64,000 nucleotides of DNA from UBA9145 sp964343795 (GTDB lineage Bacteria > Pseudomonadota > Gammaproteobacteria > Pseudomonadales > Pseudohongiellaceae): NCBI GenBank assembly GCA_964343795.1, contig CAYFKD010000001.1, positions 310,001-374,000 on the forward strand, written 5' to 3'. The notes beneath the pieces were generated by a model. That model was given only the letters and a program-made list of their open reading frames with translations. It made no database searches and was not told the origin of the DNA. A program made the translations under genes and the position numbers. Below are positions 16,057 to 25,287 of the stretch, in pieces; position 1 is the stretch's first letter, and each line of letters opens with the position of its first letter.

Positions 16057-18285
16057 ATGGCAAACCTTGGCTTCGGCAGGCGCGGCAGGCTTTTGTTCTT
16101 TTTCTGCGCTATCGTGCTTACGGGTTGTTCGTCCGAGGAACCGGTGGCAACCAGCGCTACTCCCGATTCCACGCAACAGGCTTCGGGTATCGTCATCGAG
16201 ACACTATCCACCCGGCCCTGGCTGGTAAGCGGCGGGGATGTGCTGGTTGAGGTGGACGCGGGCCCCGGCCGAGCCGCGGAAGAATTGCAGATATCCCTCT
16301 CCGGAGAAGACGTAACGGCGCGTTTTCGCCAGGTTTCCCCACGCCGTGCCCAGGCCTTGCTCACGGGATTACCCCTGGGAGAAAGCCGGCTGGTGGCAGC
16401 CATTGACGGAAGCGGCATGAGCGAATCCCTCGTGCTTACCAATTACTCCATAAGTGGTCCGATTATTTCCGGGCCTCACGAACAGCCGTTTTACTGCCAG
16501 ACCACCGAATTCACCACGGTGGCGGGCACTTCCCTCGGTGTGCCTCTCGATGCGAACTGCAACGTGGCTACCCGGGTGGAATACGTTTACTGGTCGACGG
16601 AGGAAGAAGCCTTTTTGCCCCTGCCCCAGGGTGAGCAGCCCGAAGACACAGGCCTCATCAATCAAAACGGCGCCATGGTGCCCTACATCGTGCGCGTAGA
16701 GACTGGTACTGTGAATCGTGCCATTTACGAGATCGCCATGTTGCATGATCCCGCCAGCGGTGGCGTAGATGCCTGGAATCGCAGCAGCCGGTGGAATGGC
16801 AAGCTGGTTTATACCCATGGTGGCGGCTGCCGCAGTGGCTGGTTTCAACAGGGAAATCGCACCGGGGGAGTGATGCGAGACGGCCTGCTTGAAATGGGAT
16901 ATGCCGTGGTGTCTTCAACCCTGAATGTATTCGGGCAAAACTGCAACGACCTGCTGGCTTCCGAAACCCATATCATGGTGAAAGAGCGCTTCGTGGAAAA
17001 TTACGGCGTGCCCGAGTACACGATTGCAACCGGTTCATCCGGTGGTTCCTACCAGTCTCACCAGACCGCCGACAATTATCCCGGCGTCTTCGATGGCATC
17101 ATCGTAGCCTCCAGTTTTCCCGATGTGACTTCCGCAACCATATTTACCCTGGCGGACTCCAGATTGCTGCACTACTACTTCACCGAAGTGGATCCCGAGG
17201 GATTCAGCGAGGAACAACAGCGAGCGGTATCGGGTTTCGGTTCCTGGGGCTCAATTCCAAATCTCAGTCGAGGCGCGGCCCGGCTCGATCCGTTGTTTGA
17301 GCCGGAAACGGCATTGGAAGAGCAGGGCGGTGAAGTCAGCCTGCCCACACTGGAGTTTCAGCGTTATCACTACGGCAATCCCGATGGTATTCGTGCCACG
17401 GTTTACGACCATACGGTAAATGTCTACGGCCGTGATGATTTTTCCGGAGTCGCGCTTCGACCCCTGGACAACGTCGGGGTGCAATATGGCCTGGCTGCCC
17501 TGAACCAAGGCATTATTTCCCCTGAGCAATTCATCGCACTGAATCGCGACATCGGTGGATTCGATCGCGACATGAATCACGTGGATTATCGCCATGCTGC
17601 CGATCCCCTAGCTCGCCAGCGTGCTATAGAAAGTGGCCGCATACTCTTCGGTGGGGCCGGGCTGGCTACGACGCCGGTTATCGACTATCGCAGTTATACC
17701 GACCACCGGGAAAACGGCGACATACATATGATCGTGCACCAGTTCTCCACCCGTGCACGCCTGCGTCAGGCCAATGGTCATGCGGACAACCATGTAATGC
17801 AGGTTGGAGGATTGTGGGGCTTCGATGAGGAGCAGCCGGACCTTGGTGAGCTGTTCCGGCAAATGGACAGCTGGCTCACTGCAATCGCCGCCGATCAATC
17901 CGGGCAATCCCTGGAAGCCAGGGTGGTGCAGAACAGGCCGGCATCACTGAATGATGCCTGCTGGAGCAACCTGGAGGGTGGCAGGGTGAAGATAGAAGTG
18001 GAGCAGACTTACACAGGCAATAGCCGGTGCAATGAAATCTACCCGGCTTATCCGACACCACGCCATGTTGCCGGCGCGCCCTTGGCGAACAATATCGTCA
18101 GTTGCAGGTTGAAGCCGGTAAATCTTGCTGATTATGGCGTGGTATTTACCGATCAGCAGTTCAGTGAGCTGCAGGAAATTTTCGCCGATGGGGTGTGTGA
18201 CTGGTCCCGCGGTGATGCCAGCGGTGCACGACACCAGGGGACCTGGTTGTCCTTTGGGCCGTCTCCGGTGAACAAGATCAACTAG
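16057..18285 (+). CDS. DUF6351 family lipoprotein, tannase-like alpha/beta-hydrolase
   Basis: A 742-residue protein with a lipoprotein signal (LLFFFCAIVLTGCSSEEP, lipobox LTGC). The first 120 mature residues look like an immunoglobulin-like domain (IVIETLSTRPWLVSGGDVLV), followed by a large hydrolase domain: KLVYTHGGGCRSGWFQQG could form the oxyanion hole and ATGSSGGSYQSHQTADNYPG has the nucleophile motif G-S-S-G-G. This is the DUF6351 layout, distantly similar to tannase and feruloyl esterase. ATG 16057 has AGGAG 7 bases upstream; the frame is open further upstream but that part is antisense to the cysteine-cluster gene. It is followed after 23 bp by the CapA-like gene, probably on one transcript. 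Likely an ester or polymer hydrolase at the outer membrane; substrate unknown. Confidence 0.78.
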   Translation: MANLGFGRRGRLLFFFCAIVLTGCSSEEPVATSATPDSTQQASGIVIETLSTRPWLVSGGDVLVEVDAGPGRAAEELQISLSGEDVTARFRQVSPRRAQALLTGLPLGESRLVAAIDGSGMSESLVLTNYSISGPIISGPHEQPFYCQTTEFTTVAGTSLGVPLDANCNVATRVEYVYWSTEEEAFLPLPQGEQPEDTGLINQNGAMVPYIVRVETGTVNRAIYEIAMLHDPASGGVDAWNRSSRWNGKLVYTHGGGCRSGWFQQGNRTGGVMRDGLLEMGYAVVSSTLNVFGQNCNDLLASETHIMVKERFVENYGVPEYTIATGSSGGSYQSHQTADNYPGVFDGIIVASSFPDVTSATIFTLADSRLLHYYFTEVDPEGFSEEQQRAVSGFGSWGSIPNLSRGAARLDPLFEPETALEEQGGEVSLPTLEFQRYHYGNPDGIRATVYDHTVNVYGRDDFSGVALRPLDNVGVQYGLAALNQGIISPEQFIALNRDIGGFDRDMNHVDYRHAADPLARQRAIESGRILFGGAGLATTPVIDYRSYTDHRENGDIHMIVHQFSTRARLRQANGHADNHVMQVGGLWGFDEEQPDLGELFRQMDSWLTAIAADQSGQSLEARVVQNRPASLNDACWSNLEGGRVKIEVEQTYTGNSRCNEIYPAYPTPRHVAGAPLANNIVSCRLKPVNLADYGVVFTDQQFSELQEIFADGVCDWSRGDASGARHQGTWLSFGPSPVNKIN

Positions 18286-18308
18286 ACTGCAAAACACAGG
18301 CAATCAAT

Positions 18309-19703
18309 ATGAAGCAGCAAGGATCCAGGCTTTCTTCGTTCCTACTTTCATTAACCGCCGTGCTGGCAGCACCCGCTGCGACTTCCCAGGTGGACCCGGC
18401 AGAGCTTGCCACCACGGTGGACGATGGTTTCACCATAGCCGTAGTGGGTGACATCATCATCGCTTATCCACTGGATCACATGATGACGGATCCCGGCTTT
18501 CGTGCCGTGGTGGAACTGACCCAGGGCGCCGATGCCACGACAGGCAATATGGAAACCAACATCATTGACCCAAGAATATTTATTGGATCCAGGGGTGGTG
18601 GCTTCGCAGCCGAACCGGCGGCGGCCGAGTGGGTCAAGGAGATGGGTTTCGATATCGTTGCCCGTGCCAATAACCATGCCAACGATTTCGGCAGAGAGGG
18701 CCTGGATGAAACCTCTCGGCACCTCGACCGGGCCGGCCTGCAACATGCGGGTTACGGCAACAATTACTGGACAGCGCGGGCGCCGCGATTCTATTCCAGC
18801 AGCAAGGGCCGGGTTGGAATGGTTGCGGTATCCGATCACCAGCCCCAGGCTGCTCCGGCCCGGGGTGAATGGCCCGGAGCTGGGGGCCTGGCCCCGCTCA
18901 GGGTAACGCGCTATTTCATGGTTCCCGCAGATGACTGGGAGGCCCTGCAGACCATGCGCGATCATTTCCCCAACGGCAATGGCTTCTATGCCCGTGGTGC
19001 TAACAGTGATACCGCCATCGATTTCCTGGGCGCCAGTTTTCGCAAGGCGGATGCGGGTGTGAACCAGCCTTTTTATCACTACGAAATGAACCAGCGTGAC
19101 CTCACCGATACCCTGGCTTCCATACGTGAAGGCAAGATCAAGTCGGATTTCATGACCGTGGCAATCCACGCCCATCATTTTTATGACACCACCGGTGGAT
19201 ACCGAGGTGAGGGCATACCGGAAGGTGAACACCTGGATACCAATCCTTCTATCGCCACCTACCTGCCGGAATTCGCCCATGCCGCAATTGATAATGGTGC
19301 CGACCTGTTCCAGGGTACAGGCGTACACGCTCTGAGGGGCATCGAGATTTATAACAATCGTCCTATTTTCTACGGGCTCGGGGAATTCGTTCGGCAGATG
19401 GATGTAACCGGGCTGGCCGGCAGGGGTGACCCGCAGCGCAGCCTGGGCCCGCCCGGTTACGAATTCCCGGTGAAATTCGAGAGCATTATCGCCATCAGTG
19501 AATTTGAAAACGGAAATTTGAAGGAAGTGCGCATCCACCCGGTAGAAGCGCGCTACGATGAGCAGAAACTGGCACTGAGGGGTATTCCTCGCATTGCTCC
19601 GCCGGCGATAGCCCAGCGTATCCTGCGTCGCCTTCAGGACCTTTCAGCGCCACTGGGCACAGACATCGAAATCCAGGGCGATATCGGGATAATCCGGCCT
19701 TGA
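18309..19703 (+). CDS. CapA family protein (PGA_cap metallophosphatase-like)
   Basis: A 464-residue exported protein (signal ending AAPAATSQ). It has the CapA/PGA_cap fold related to calcineurin-like phosphoesterases: FTIAVVGDIIIAYP, ATTGNMETN, FDIVARANNHANDFGREGL, FMTVAIHAHHFYD and the GTGVHALRGIEIYNNRPIFY segment; the D, N, H positions are consistent with a two-metal site. Characterised relatives act in poly-gamma-glutamate capsule export, but no capB/capC genes are present, so polymer synthesis should not be assumed. It follows the DUF6351 lipoprotein gene closely. A periplasmic phosphoesterase or amide/ester hydrolase is plausible. Confidence 0.85.
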   Translation: MKQQGSRLSSFLLSLTAVLAAPAATSQVDPAELATTVDDGFTIAVVGDIIIAYPLDHMMTDPGFRAVVELTQGADATTGNMETNIIDPRIFIGSRGGGFAAEPAAAEWVKEMGFDIVARANNHANDFGREGLDETSRHLDRAGLQHAGYGNNYWTARAPRFYSSSKGRVGMVAVSDHQPQAAPARGEWPGAGGLAPLRVTRYFMVPADDWEALQTMRDHFPNGNGFYARGANSDTAIDFLGASFRKADAGVNQPFYHYEMNQRDLTDTLASIREGKIKSDFMTVAIHAHHFYDTTGGYRGEGIPEGEHLDTNPSIATYLPEFAHAAIDNGADLFQGTGVHALRGIEIYNNRPIFYGLGEFVRQMDVTGLAGRGDPQRSLGPPGYEFPVKFESIIAISEFENGNLKEVRIHPVEARYDEQKLALRGIPRIAPPAIAQRILRRLQDLSAPLGTDIEIQGDIGIIRP

Positions 19704-19738
19704 TGGCCGGGGCCGGCTTCGCGTCGGCCCCATAGCCC

Positions 19739-20101
19739 TTATTTCAAGCTCAGCAGGCGCAGTTCCAGGCGCTTGATCTCCCGCATCAGTTCCAGCTTGA
19801 ACAACTGCTGCCATGCAAACACCTTGATCAGGCTGATCGTCAACATGCAGGCAATAATGGCCAGGGCCCAGCCCAGACTAGTCTTCAAATCGGTCGAATC
19901 GAGGAACAGGCCAAGGAAATACAGTCCCAGTACAAACACGACAAAGCCGGCTATCCAGATTATCCAGGTAAGCCAGGCATTTTTACTTCTAAAGGACATT
20001 CCTACCAATTCGAATAAGCCTGCCTCGTCTTTGATTGCATTCAGGGCTGCCTGGTCTTCTGCGCTCAGCGCGTCCCTGATCTGGCTGTCAATATCACTCA
20101 T
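19739..20101 (-). CDS. Small two-helix membrane protein overlapping a sigma-factor gene (DUF6768-like)
   Basis: A 120-residue protein: a soluble acidic N terminus (MSDIDSQIRDALSAEDQAAL), two transmembrane helices (LTWIIWIAGFVVFVLGLYFL and LGWALAIIACMLTISLI) and a basic helical C terminus (LMREIKRLELRLLSLK). Its ATG lies inside the 3' end of the sigma-factor gene (8-bp overlap) with GAGGTG upstream. This pairing and topology resemble what is annotated as DUF6768 beside ECF-type sigma factors; I hold the family name loosely. An anti-sigma role is the natural guess from the arrangement but no anti-sigma domain is visible. Confidence 0.65.
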   Translation of the reverse strand: MSDIDSQIRDALSAEDQAALNAIKDEAGLFELVGMSFRSKNAWLTWIIWIAGFVVFVLGLYFLGLFLDSTDLKTSLGWALAIIACMLTISLIKVFAWQQLFKLELMREIKRLELRLLSLK

Positions 20102-20657
20102 TTGAATCACCTCTCTGTTGTTCGATTGCACTGCTAAACAGTTTGCGTGCGTAAAATAGTCTCGATTTAACGGTGCCGGGTGCAATGTCCAATACCTCGG
20201 CGATATCCTTTACCGTCAATTCCTCCAGGTAGTAGAGCCGTAACACCGCTGCCAACCTGGGGTCCATCTGCCGCAGTGTCTTCTCCACTGCGGATTGCGC
20301 GTCCTGGCTTGTTTCATTTCCCGCAATAGCCAGCTCGGATATCTCATCGGAGCTTACGATCACTTCCCGGTCCCGAATCGTTTTTCGCAACCAATCGCTG
20401 CAACGCCTCTCCAGTATGCGAAAACTCCATCTGGGAAAGGCGGCGGGATCCGCCAGGCGGCCCACGCTGCGGCTGATGGAAATCAGGCAATCCTGGGTCA
20501 CGTCCTTTGCCGCCTCGGCGTTTCCAAGGCGTTTCAGGGCATAGGCATAGTACCGGTGTTGCCAACGTTGCATCAGCCTGCCGAATGATTCTTCATCTCC
20601 TTGCTGGGCCCTGATGATCAACCATTCGTTAAAACTCTGTTGTTTTGCCCGGGTCAT
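20094..20657 (-). CDS. ECF-type RNA polymerase sigma factor
   Basis: A 187-residue sigma-70 family protein with region 2 (ESFGRLMQRWQHRYYAYALK, then AAKDVTQDCLISISRSVGRL, the -10 recognition and core-binding helices) and region 4 (LRLYYLEELTVKDIAEVLDI with the helix-turn-helix APGTVKSRLFYARKLF). Length and the two-domain make-up fit extracytoplasmic-function sigma factors. It overlaps a small membrane protein gene by 8 bp, consistent with membrane sequestration. Target promoters cannot be predicted from this window. It is divergent from the chorismate lyase gene. Confidence 0.88.
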   Translation of the reverse strand: MTRAKQQSFNEWLIIRAQQGDEESFGRLMQRWQHRYYAYALKRLGNAEAAKDVTQDCLISISRSVGRLADPAAFPRWSFRILERRCSDWLRKTIRDREVIVSSDEISELAIAGNETSQDAQSAVEKTLRQMDPRLAAVLRLYYLEELTVKDIAEVLDIAPGTVKSRLFYARKLFSSAIEQQRGDSNE

Positions 20658-20777
20658 CAGGAAAGGTCGCTGGGAAGACAGATTAGGTTCATGGGAAATT
20701 GCTTCGGCTTTGGCGCTGCGCCGTTAAATAAAGTACCATGCGCGCCTTTGACTGTATTGCGCCGTAGCCTGCTCCAG

Positions 20778-21365
20778 ATGAATCAAGCTCTCCCACGAAG
20801 TTTACATACTCACCCCTGGTTTCGTTTAAATCCCCGATGGCAATCCCCGGTGGACCGGATCACCCTGGATGATCCGGTTAACCAGTTATCCACCGCATTC
20901 AGCATGGTATTGCTGGGTGACGGCTCCACCACCCAGAACCTGGGGCTTCTGACCGGGGAGCGGGTGAAAATCGACCTGGTTTCCATGACACAGCAGGAAA
21001 AGGGACTGGATGGTGCGCCGAGGTTTCTTTCCGCGATACCGGCGCCGCGCCTGCGCCGCCAGGTATGGTTGCGTACCGAATCCGGGCGGCGCCTGGCTTA
21101 TGCAGTTTCCTGGTGGCCCGAGGGCCGCGCCGAAGAGTTCCTGCGCAACCGCAAAGTCCCGATCTGGAACAGCCTCGCCTCGAACCGGATCGAACTATTC
21201 CGTGATATCAAGACTGTTATGCTGGGGGATTCTGAAGAACTGGAGCGCGAGTTTGGCGTGCCGGGACCTTTCTGGGGACGTTATTATTTCTTCCGCCATG
21301 GTGGTAAGCCTCTCACCCTGATTCACGAGGTGTTTCATCCCGCACTGGACGCCGAGGTTAGCTGA
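20778..21365 (+). CDS. ubiC: Chorismate lyase (chorismate to 4-hydroxybenzoate)
   Basis: A 195-residue cytoplasmic protein with the UbiC layout: LRRQVWLRTESGRRLAYAVS (active-site arginine strand), the PIWNSLASNRIELFRDI helix, then GPFWGRYYFFRHGGKPLTLI-HEVFHP, matching the WgRr/y...gkPL.l.E.F.P signature with the C-terminal catalytic glutamate. UbiC removes pyruvate from chorismate to give 4-hydroxybenzoate, the first committed step of ubiquinone synthesis. The expected partner ubiA is not adjacent. ATG 20778 starts just where similarity begins. Its last 8 bp overlap the convergent CoA-transferase gene. Confidence 0.8.
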   Translation: MNQALPRSLHTHPWFRLNPRWQSPVDRITLDDPVNQLSTAFSMVLLGDGSTTQNLGLLTGERVKIDLVSMTQQEKGLDGAPRFLSAIPAPRLRRQVWLRTESGRRLAYAVSWWPEGRAEEFLRNRKVPIWNSLASNRIELFRDIKTVMLGDSEELEREFGVPGPFWGRYYFFRHGGKPLTLIHEVFHPALDAEVS

Positions 21366-22701
21366 GAGCTACCGCAAAGGCGGCTTCTGTTTTTTCCTGT
21401 ATTTCTTCCAGGCTATGACCCGTTTGAATCTTCACCAGGGTGAGTTGTCCGTCGACAAAATGGAATACCCCCAGTTCCGTCACTACTGCATCAACCACCC
21501 CCGGTGCCGTTAAGGGCAGGCTGCATTGTTTCACCAGCTTGGCTGCACCATTGCGGTCGCAATGGGTCATACAAATGATGAGACGCCTGGCGCCACTGGC
21601 CAGGTCCATGGCACCACCCACTCCCATGACCGGTTTGCCCGGAACCGCCCAGTTGGCCAGGTTGGCCCCTTCGTCCACTTGCAGGCCGCCGATGATGGCG
21701 GCATCGAGATGGCCGCCCCGGATCAGCCCAAAGGATGCGGCGCTGTCGAAATAACTGGCTCCGGGAAGGGCTGTCACCGGCACCTTGCTGGCATTCACCG
21801 GGTAGTCCATGGCGCCGCCGCTTTCCGGTTCCGGCCCCATGCCCAGTAAACCATTTTCGGTTTGCAGGGTAATCCCGTGCTCCGGCGTGATGAGGTCTGC
21901 AACCAGGGTTGGAATTCCCAGGCCCAGGTTTACCACCTCTCCCGGTTTCAATTCCGCCAAGGCGGCGCGGGCGATGTCCATGCGCGAGTCGTCTACCTTT
22001 TTCGCGCTGGCAGCAACCGATGCCGATGAACCCAGCATGGCGGGATCCAGTTTCGATTCAACGAGATAGTCAATGAAGCAGCCGGGGGTATGCACGAAGT
22101 TGGGATCGAGCTCTCCGGTTTCAACGATTTGCTCCACCTCGGCGATAACCAGCTTGCCTGCAGTGGCCGCAGCCTGGTTAAAATTATTTTCAGTCATGCG
22201 GTACTGCAGGTTTCCGGCACGATCAGCCTTCCACGCCCTCACTAACGCCACATCGGCTGTAATCGGACCGACCAACACCATTTGCTGGCCGTTAATTTCC
22301 CGCTGCTCTTTTCCGGCAGCCAGGTCAGTGCCCGCGGCAGTGGGTGTATAGAAGCCGCCCAGCCCTGCGCCTCCGGCGCGAAGGGCTTCGGCAAGGTTGC
22401 CCTGGGGTATTAGTTCCACTTCCAATTTTCCAGCTTGCTGGGCTTCGTACACTTCCGGGTTGTTGGTGAAGAATGTACCCACCACTTTCTTGAGCTGGCC
22501 ATTGCGCAGCATGCGGCCGCCACCGTGTCCGGGCTCGCCCACATTGTTGCTAATGTAAGTGATGTCTCTTACCGGTGAATCAGCCAGTGCATTAACAATT
22601 CTTATGGGGTAACCGGTGAGACCGAATCCACCGACGATGACAGACTGACCATCCTGTATCAGCGCGGCTGCCTGCTCGGGGGAAAGCTGTTGTTTTTCCA
22701 T
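21358..22701 (-). CDS. 3-oxoacid CoA-transferase, fused A and B subunits (SCOT type)
   Basis: A 447-residue fusion of the two subunits. The A half has VGGFGLTGYPIRIVNAL and YISNNVGEPGHGGGRM; the linker is AASAKKVDDSR; the B half has RAALAELKPGEVVNLGLGIP and the catalytic glutamate in ENGLLGMGP, then GASYFDSAASFGLIRGGHLD and GGAMDLASGARRLII. The enzyme swaps CoA between succinyl-CoA and a 3-oxoacid such as acetoacetate, allowing ketone-body or branched-chain catabolism. ATG 22701 marks the beginning of family similarity; an ATG 18 codons upstream is less likely. Fused forms are known in eukaryotes and many aerobic bacteria. Confidence 0.9.
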   Translation of the reverse strand: MEKQQLSPEQAAALIQDGQSVIVGGFGLTGYPIRIVNALADSPVRDITYISNNVGEPGHGGGRMLRNGQLKKVVGTFFTNNPEVYEAQQAGKLEVELIPQGNLAEALRAGGAGLGGFYTPTAAGTDLAAGKEQREINGQQMVLVGPITADVALVRAWKADRAGNLQYRMTENNFNQAAATAGKLVIAEVEQIVETGELDPNFVHTPGCFIDYLVESKLDPAMLGSSASVAASAKKVDDSRMDIARAALAELKPGEVVNLGLGIPTLVADLITPEHGITLQTENGLLGMGPEPESGGAMDYPVNASKVPVTALPGASYFDSAASFGLIRGGHLDAAIIGGLQVDEGANLANWAVPGKPVMGVGGAMDLASGARRLIICMTHCDRNGAAKLVKQCSLPLTAPGVVDAVVTELGVFHFVDGQLTLVKIQTGHSLEEIQEKTEAAFAVALS

Positions 22702-22915
22702 ACCTATAAAATCCTTTTTGGCATCACCGGGATTAGTGGAGAAATCAGGCGGCACATTTTACACCTTAATGTGGGTTTTCCAGAATCAGCGCCCTGGAAT
22801 CCCGCAACTGGCTTGCCTGGTCAATTCCAGTGGGTTAATTTGCGTAAACGAGCCGCTGCTTTTGGGTGAGGCACATGTCCCAGGGCTCTGAGCACCAATA
22901 AAAATAGCCTGACCC

Positions 22916-23929
22916 ATGAAACTCCAACTCACCATAAGTTGCCTGCTGCTGGCCATCGCGACGAGCGTGGCAGCCCAGGAATATGCCGCTCCGCGGACCG
23001 AACACGGCTATCCTGACCTGCAGGGGTTATGGCGAAACTCCACAATGACGCCCCTGGAGCGCCCGCTTCACCTGGGAAACCGGCGCGCATACTCGGAAGA
23101 AGAAGTGCAGGCCCTGATCGATGAGGCGCTGGAGTTTGAAGCGCGTATGACGGCTACCCTTGACCCCAATCGCCCACCCCCGCCGGTTGGAGGGATTATT
23201 GACCAGACGGCGGACGCCAATTTCGAAACGGTTTCAACGGAAATTGCACGGGTAGGCGGAGAGTGGCGAACTTCACTGATTGTTGATCCGGCCAACGGCC
23301 GCTTGCCCTTCCGCGAAAGCTGGCAGGATATCCATGGGCAATGGCGAGACAAGGGCCTGGCTGCAGGTTCTGGACCTGAAGCACGCAGCGTATTGGATCG
23401 TTGCCTCAGCGGCGCGGCTGCGGTACCGCTGATCTCCAGGTTTGGTGGCTATGGGCTCGGCAACCCCGCCGGAGACAATCCCGTACGAAATGTTCAGATA
23501 GTTCAGAATCGGGATTACGTGGTAATTCTCGGAGAGTATTTTTCGCTGGTGCGAATAATTCCGCTCAGGGATGAGTTTCTCAATCAGCCTGGACCGATGT
23601 GGATGGGCGAGTCTATCGCTTATTACGACGGCAATTCACTGGTAGTTCGCAGCAGGAACTTCCGCCCGGAACAATCGACGCCTTTTCTGCGCATATCCGA
23701 TGAATTTGAGCTCACCGAAACTTACAGCCTGGTTGGCGACAATGAAATCCTGCTTCGCTACACGGCGTTTGACCCGAAAATATACAGCAGGCCATTTACG
23801 GCGGAGATTCCACTAAGCCGCATGCCCGCTGGCCAAAAACTCTATGAATACAGTTGCCATGAAGGGAATTATTCCATGCCTTCCATGTTACGAGCTGCAC
23901 GCATAGAAGAGCTGGGTTATTACGACTGA
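22916..23929 (+). CDS. Exported protein of the PDLxGxW family, copy 2
   Basis: A 337-residue exported protein (signal SCLLLAIATSVAAQ). Family marks: RTEHGYPDLQGLWRNSTMTP followed by LERP, a central ESIAYYDGNSLVVRSRNF, and C-terminal DPKIYSRPFTAEIPLSR then YSCHEGNYSMPSML. It is closest to the copy at 48724 (shared TMTPLERP/TITPVERP and C-H-E-G-N-Y). The CHEGNY cysteine and histidine, together with several conserved tryptophans, could be a binding site, but function is unknown. It stands between the CoA-transferase (divergent) and the channel gene (convergent). Confidence 0.75.
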   Translation: MKLQLTISCLLLAIATSVAAQEYAAPRTEHGYPDLQGLWRNSTMTPLERPLHLGNRRAYSEEEVQALIDEALEFEARMTATLDPNRPPPPVGGIIDQTADANFETVSTEIARVGGEWRTSLIVDPANGRLPFRESWQDIHGQWRDKGLAAGSGPEARSVLDRCLSGAAAVPLISRFGGYGLGNPAGDNPVRNVQIVQNRDYVVILGEYFSLVRIIPLRDEFLNQPGPMWMGESIAYYDGNSLVVRSRNFRPEQSTPFLRISDEFELTETYSLVGDNEILLRYTAFDPKIYSRPFTAEIPLSRMPAGQKLYEYSCHEGNYSMPSMLRAARIEELGYYD

Positions 23930-23997
23930 ATCCCGGTAAAAAGCTACGGATCGCGGCATGTCCGAGACGAACACAATGATGTGTCAGTTTCATGGGA

Positions 23998-24417
23998 CTA
24001 GTCCCAGAACCGGGTCATTTCCATGTACATGAAGGAAGCGGACCAGGTAATCAGGGAAAGGCCTGTTATCGCTTCGAGGCCGGCGAGGAAACGCAGCATA
24101 CCGAAGGGTTCGATATCTCCGTAACCCACAGTAGTGTAATTGGTGAACGAGAAATAAACACAATCCAGCAGGCTGCCGTCAATATTGCCGCCGAGTGTGC
24201 CGAAATCGCCGTAGGTCAGCATCAGGAAGAACGCGATGCCGAAAATCCAGATCTCCACGATGTGGGCACAGATAGTACCGAATACGCCAATAATGACTTT
24301 GAGGCGCGCCTTTACCGGTATTTTCGGAATGAACTTCGAGAGAAAGCGCAGCATTTCATAGTGAATGCCAACTGCCGCGGCCACAAGAAAACTGTTTATG
24401 AAAAACGCGGTGAACAT
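23998..24417 (-). CDS. Two-pass ion channel protein (K+ channel pore type)
   Basis: A 139-residue membrane protein with the pore segment DCVYFSFTNYTTVGYGDIEP, containing the potassium selectivity filter TVGYGD between two hydrophobic helices (PF07885 type); a further pair of N-terminal helices precedes it (FINSFLVAAAVGIHYEML and VIIGVFGTICAHIVEIWIFG). It lacks a cytosolic RCK/TrkA domain, so gating is not evident. It would form a tetramer in the inner membrane. The gene ends about 70 bp from the convergent copy-2 gene and lies downstream of the DUF4159 gene. Confidence 0.85.
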   Translation of the reverse strand: MFTAFFINSFLVAAAVGIHYEMLRFLSKFIPKIPVKARLKVIIGVFGTICAHIVEIWIFGIAFFLMLTYGDFGTLGGNIDGSLLDCVYFSFTNYTTVGYGDIEPFGMLRFLAGLEAITGLSLITWSASFMYMEMTRFWD

Positions 24418-24433
24418 GGGAATCTATTTGCTA

Positions 24434-25189
24434 TCAGTGGGTGAGGGAATAAATCAGGTAGTTAATGCCCAACTGATAGGCCGAGTTTGCATACTCGGTG
24501 GGGTACCAGCGGTCATAGGTGTGTTCCCAGCCGTCACCCATGTCCGAGTTCCAGTTGATTAATACCATGACCCGGCCATCATCATCGAGAACGGCATGGT
24601 TACTTGCGATATCGATGCCGGCCTGGCCGAAGCCACGGCGGCCGCCGCGACCGGGAATCATCTGCGGTCCGTCGATATCGTAAAAGGTATGGTAGATCTC
24701 GTGGTCGGCATTGAGTTCCACCAGTTCGCGGTCGGGGAAGATCATTGAGAAATCCCGGTAGAAGGCATCCCACTGTGCCTCGCCCCAAAAATCGTCGATA
24801 AGCAGGAAGCCGCCACGCAAGAGATATTCCCTCAGGTTTGCTACTTCTTCCGGTGACAGGGTAAGGCCACCATTTCGGCCCATTTCCAGGGCATACAAGA
24901 ACGGGTAATCGAAAATTTCTTCGTCATCGAAGCGCAATACGATGGGCTGGCTCATAACTCTCACGTTGGTGAGCCGGGCTACGCCGCGCAGGAAATTTTC
25001 GTCCGAAGCGGGGAAATCCGTGGCCCAGGGCCCGCCATAATAATTATTGAAGTAACTGTCGTATTGAATCCGGACGAAGGCAAACTCGCCGGCAATGTCG
25101 TAAAGGTCCGGGTTGTCCCTGGCCTGGGCCAGTGCCCCCGTAGCGTAAACACTGGCGCACAGGGCGATGATCGCGAGAAATCTGGACAT
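24434..25189 (-). CDS. DUF4159 family exported protein
   Basis: A 251-residue protein with a signal peptide (FLAIIALCASVYATGALAQ). The mature part matches DUF4159: FAFVRIQYDSYFNNYYGGPW, TDFPASDENFLRGVARLTNV, PFLYALEMGRNGGLTLSPEE and the glutamine-amidotransferase-like stretch REYLLRGGFLLIDDFWGEAQ. The fold is related to class I glutamine amidotransferases but catalytic Cys is not evident, so it may be a binding protein. ATG 25189 is used; GTG 25210 in frame has comparable support. It is followed 16 bp later by the channel gene and is divergent from the gene at 25288. Confidence 0.78.
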   Translation of the reverse strand: MSRFLAIIALCASVYATGALAQARDNPDLYDIAGEFAFVRIQYDSYFNNYYGGPWATDFPASDENFLRGVARLTNVRVMSQPIVLRFDDEEIFDYPFLYALEMGRNGGLTLSPEEVANLREYLLRGGFLLIDDFWGEAQWDAFYRDFSMIFPDRELVELNADHEIYHTFYDIDGPQMIPGRGGRRGFGQAGIDIASNHAVLDDDGRVMVLINWNSDMGDGWEHTYDRWYPTEYANSAYQLGINYLIYSLTH

Positions 25190-25287
25190 GGTCCTAGTTT
25201 GTATCGACACGGGCCGGAGATCAAGATAGCTTCTGGATATGTGATTTTTCCGATACAGAAGGGTCTATTCAATTAACGGGTGAAATC

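Noticed and set aside
18351..19538. Open frame of 395 codons on the minus strand
   Set aside because: Antisense to the CapA-family gene, with composition of a shadow frame and no domain.
18309..19703. Poly-gamma-glutamate capsule synthesis locus
   Set aside because: Only a CapA-like protein is present; capB and capC are missing, so the capsule role is not supported.
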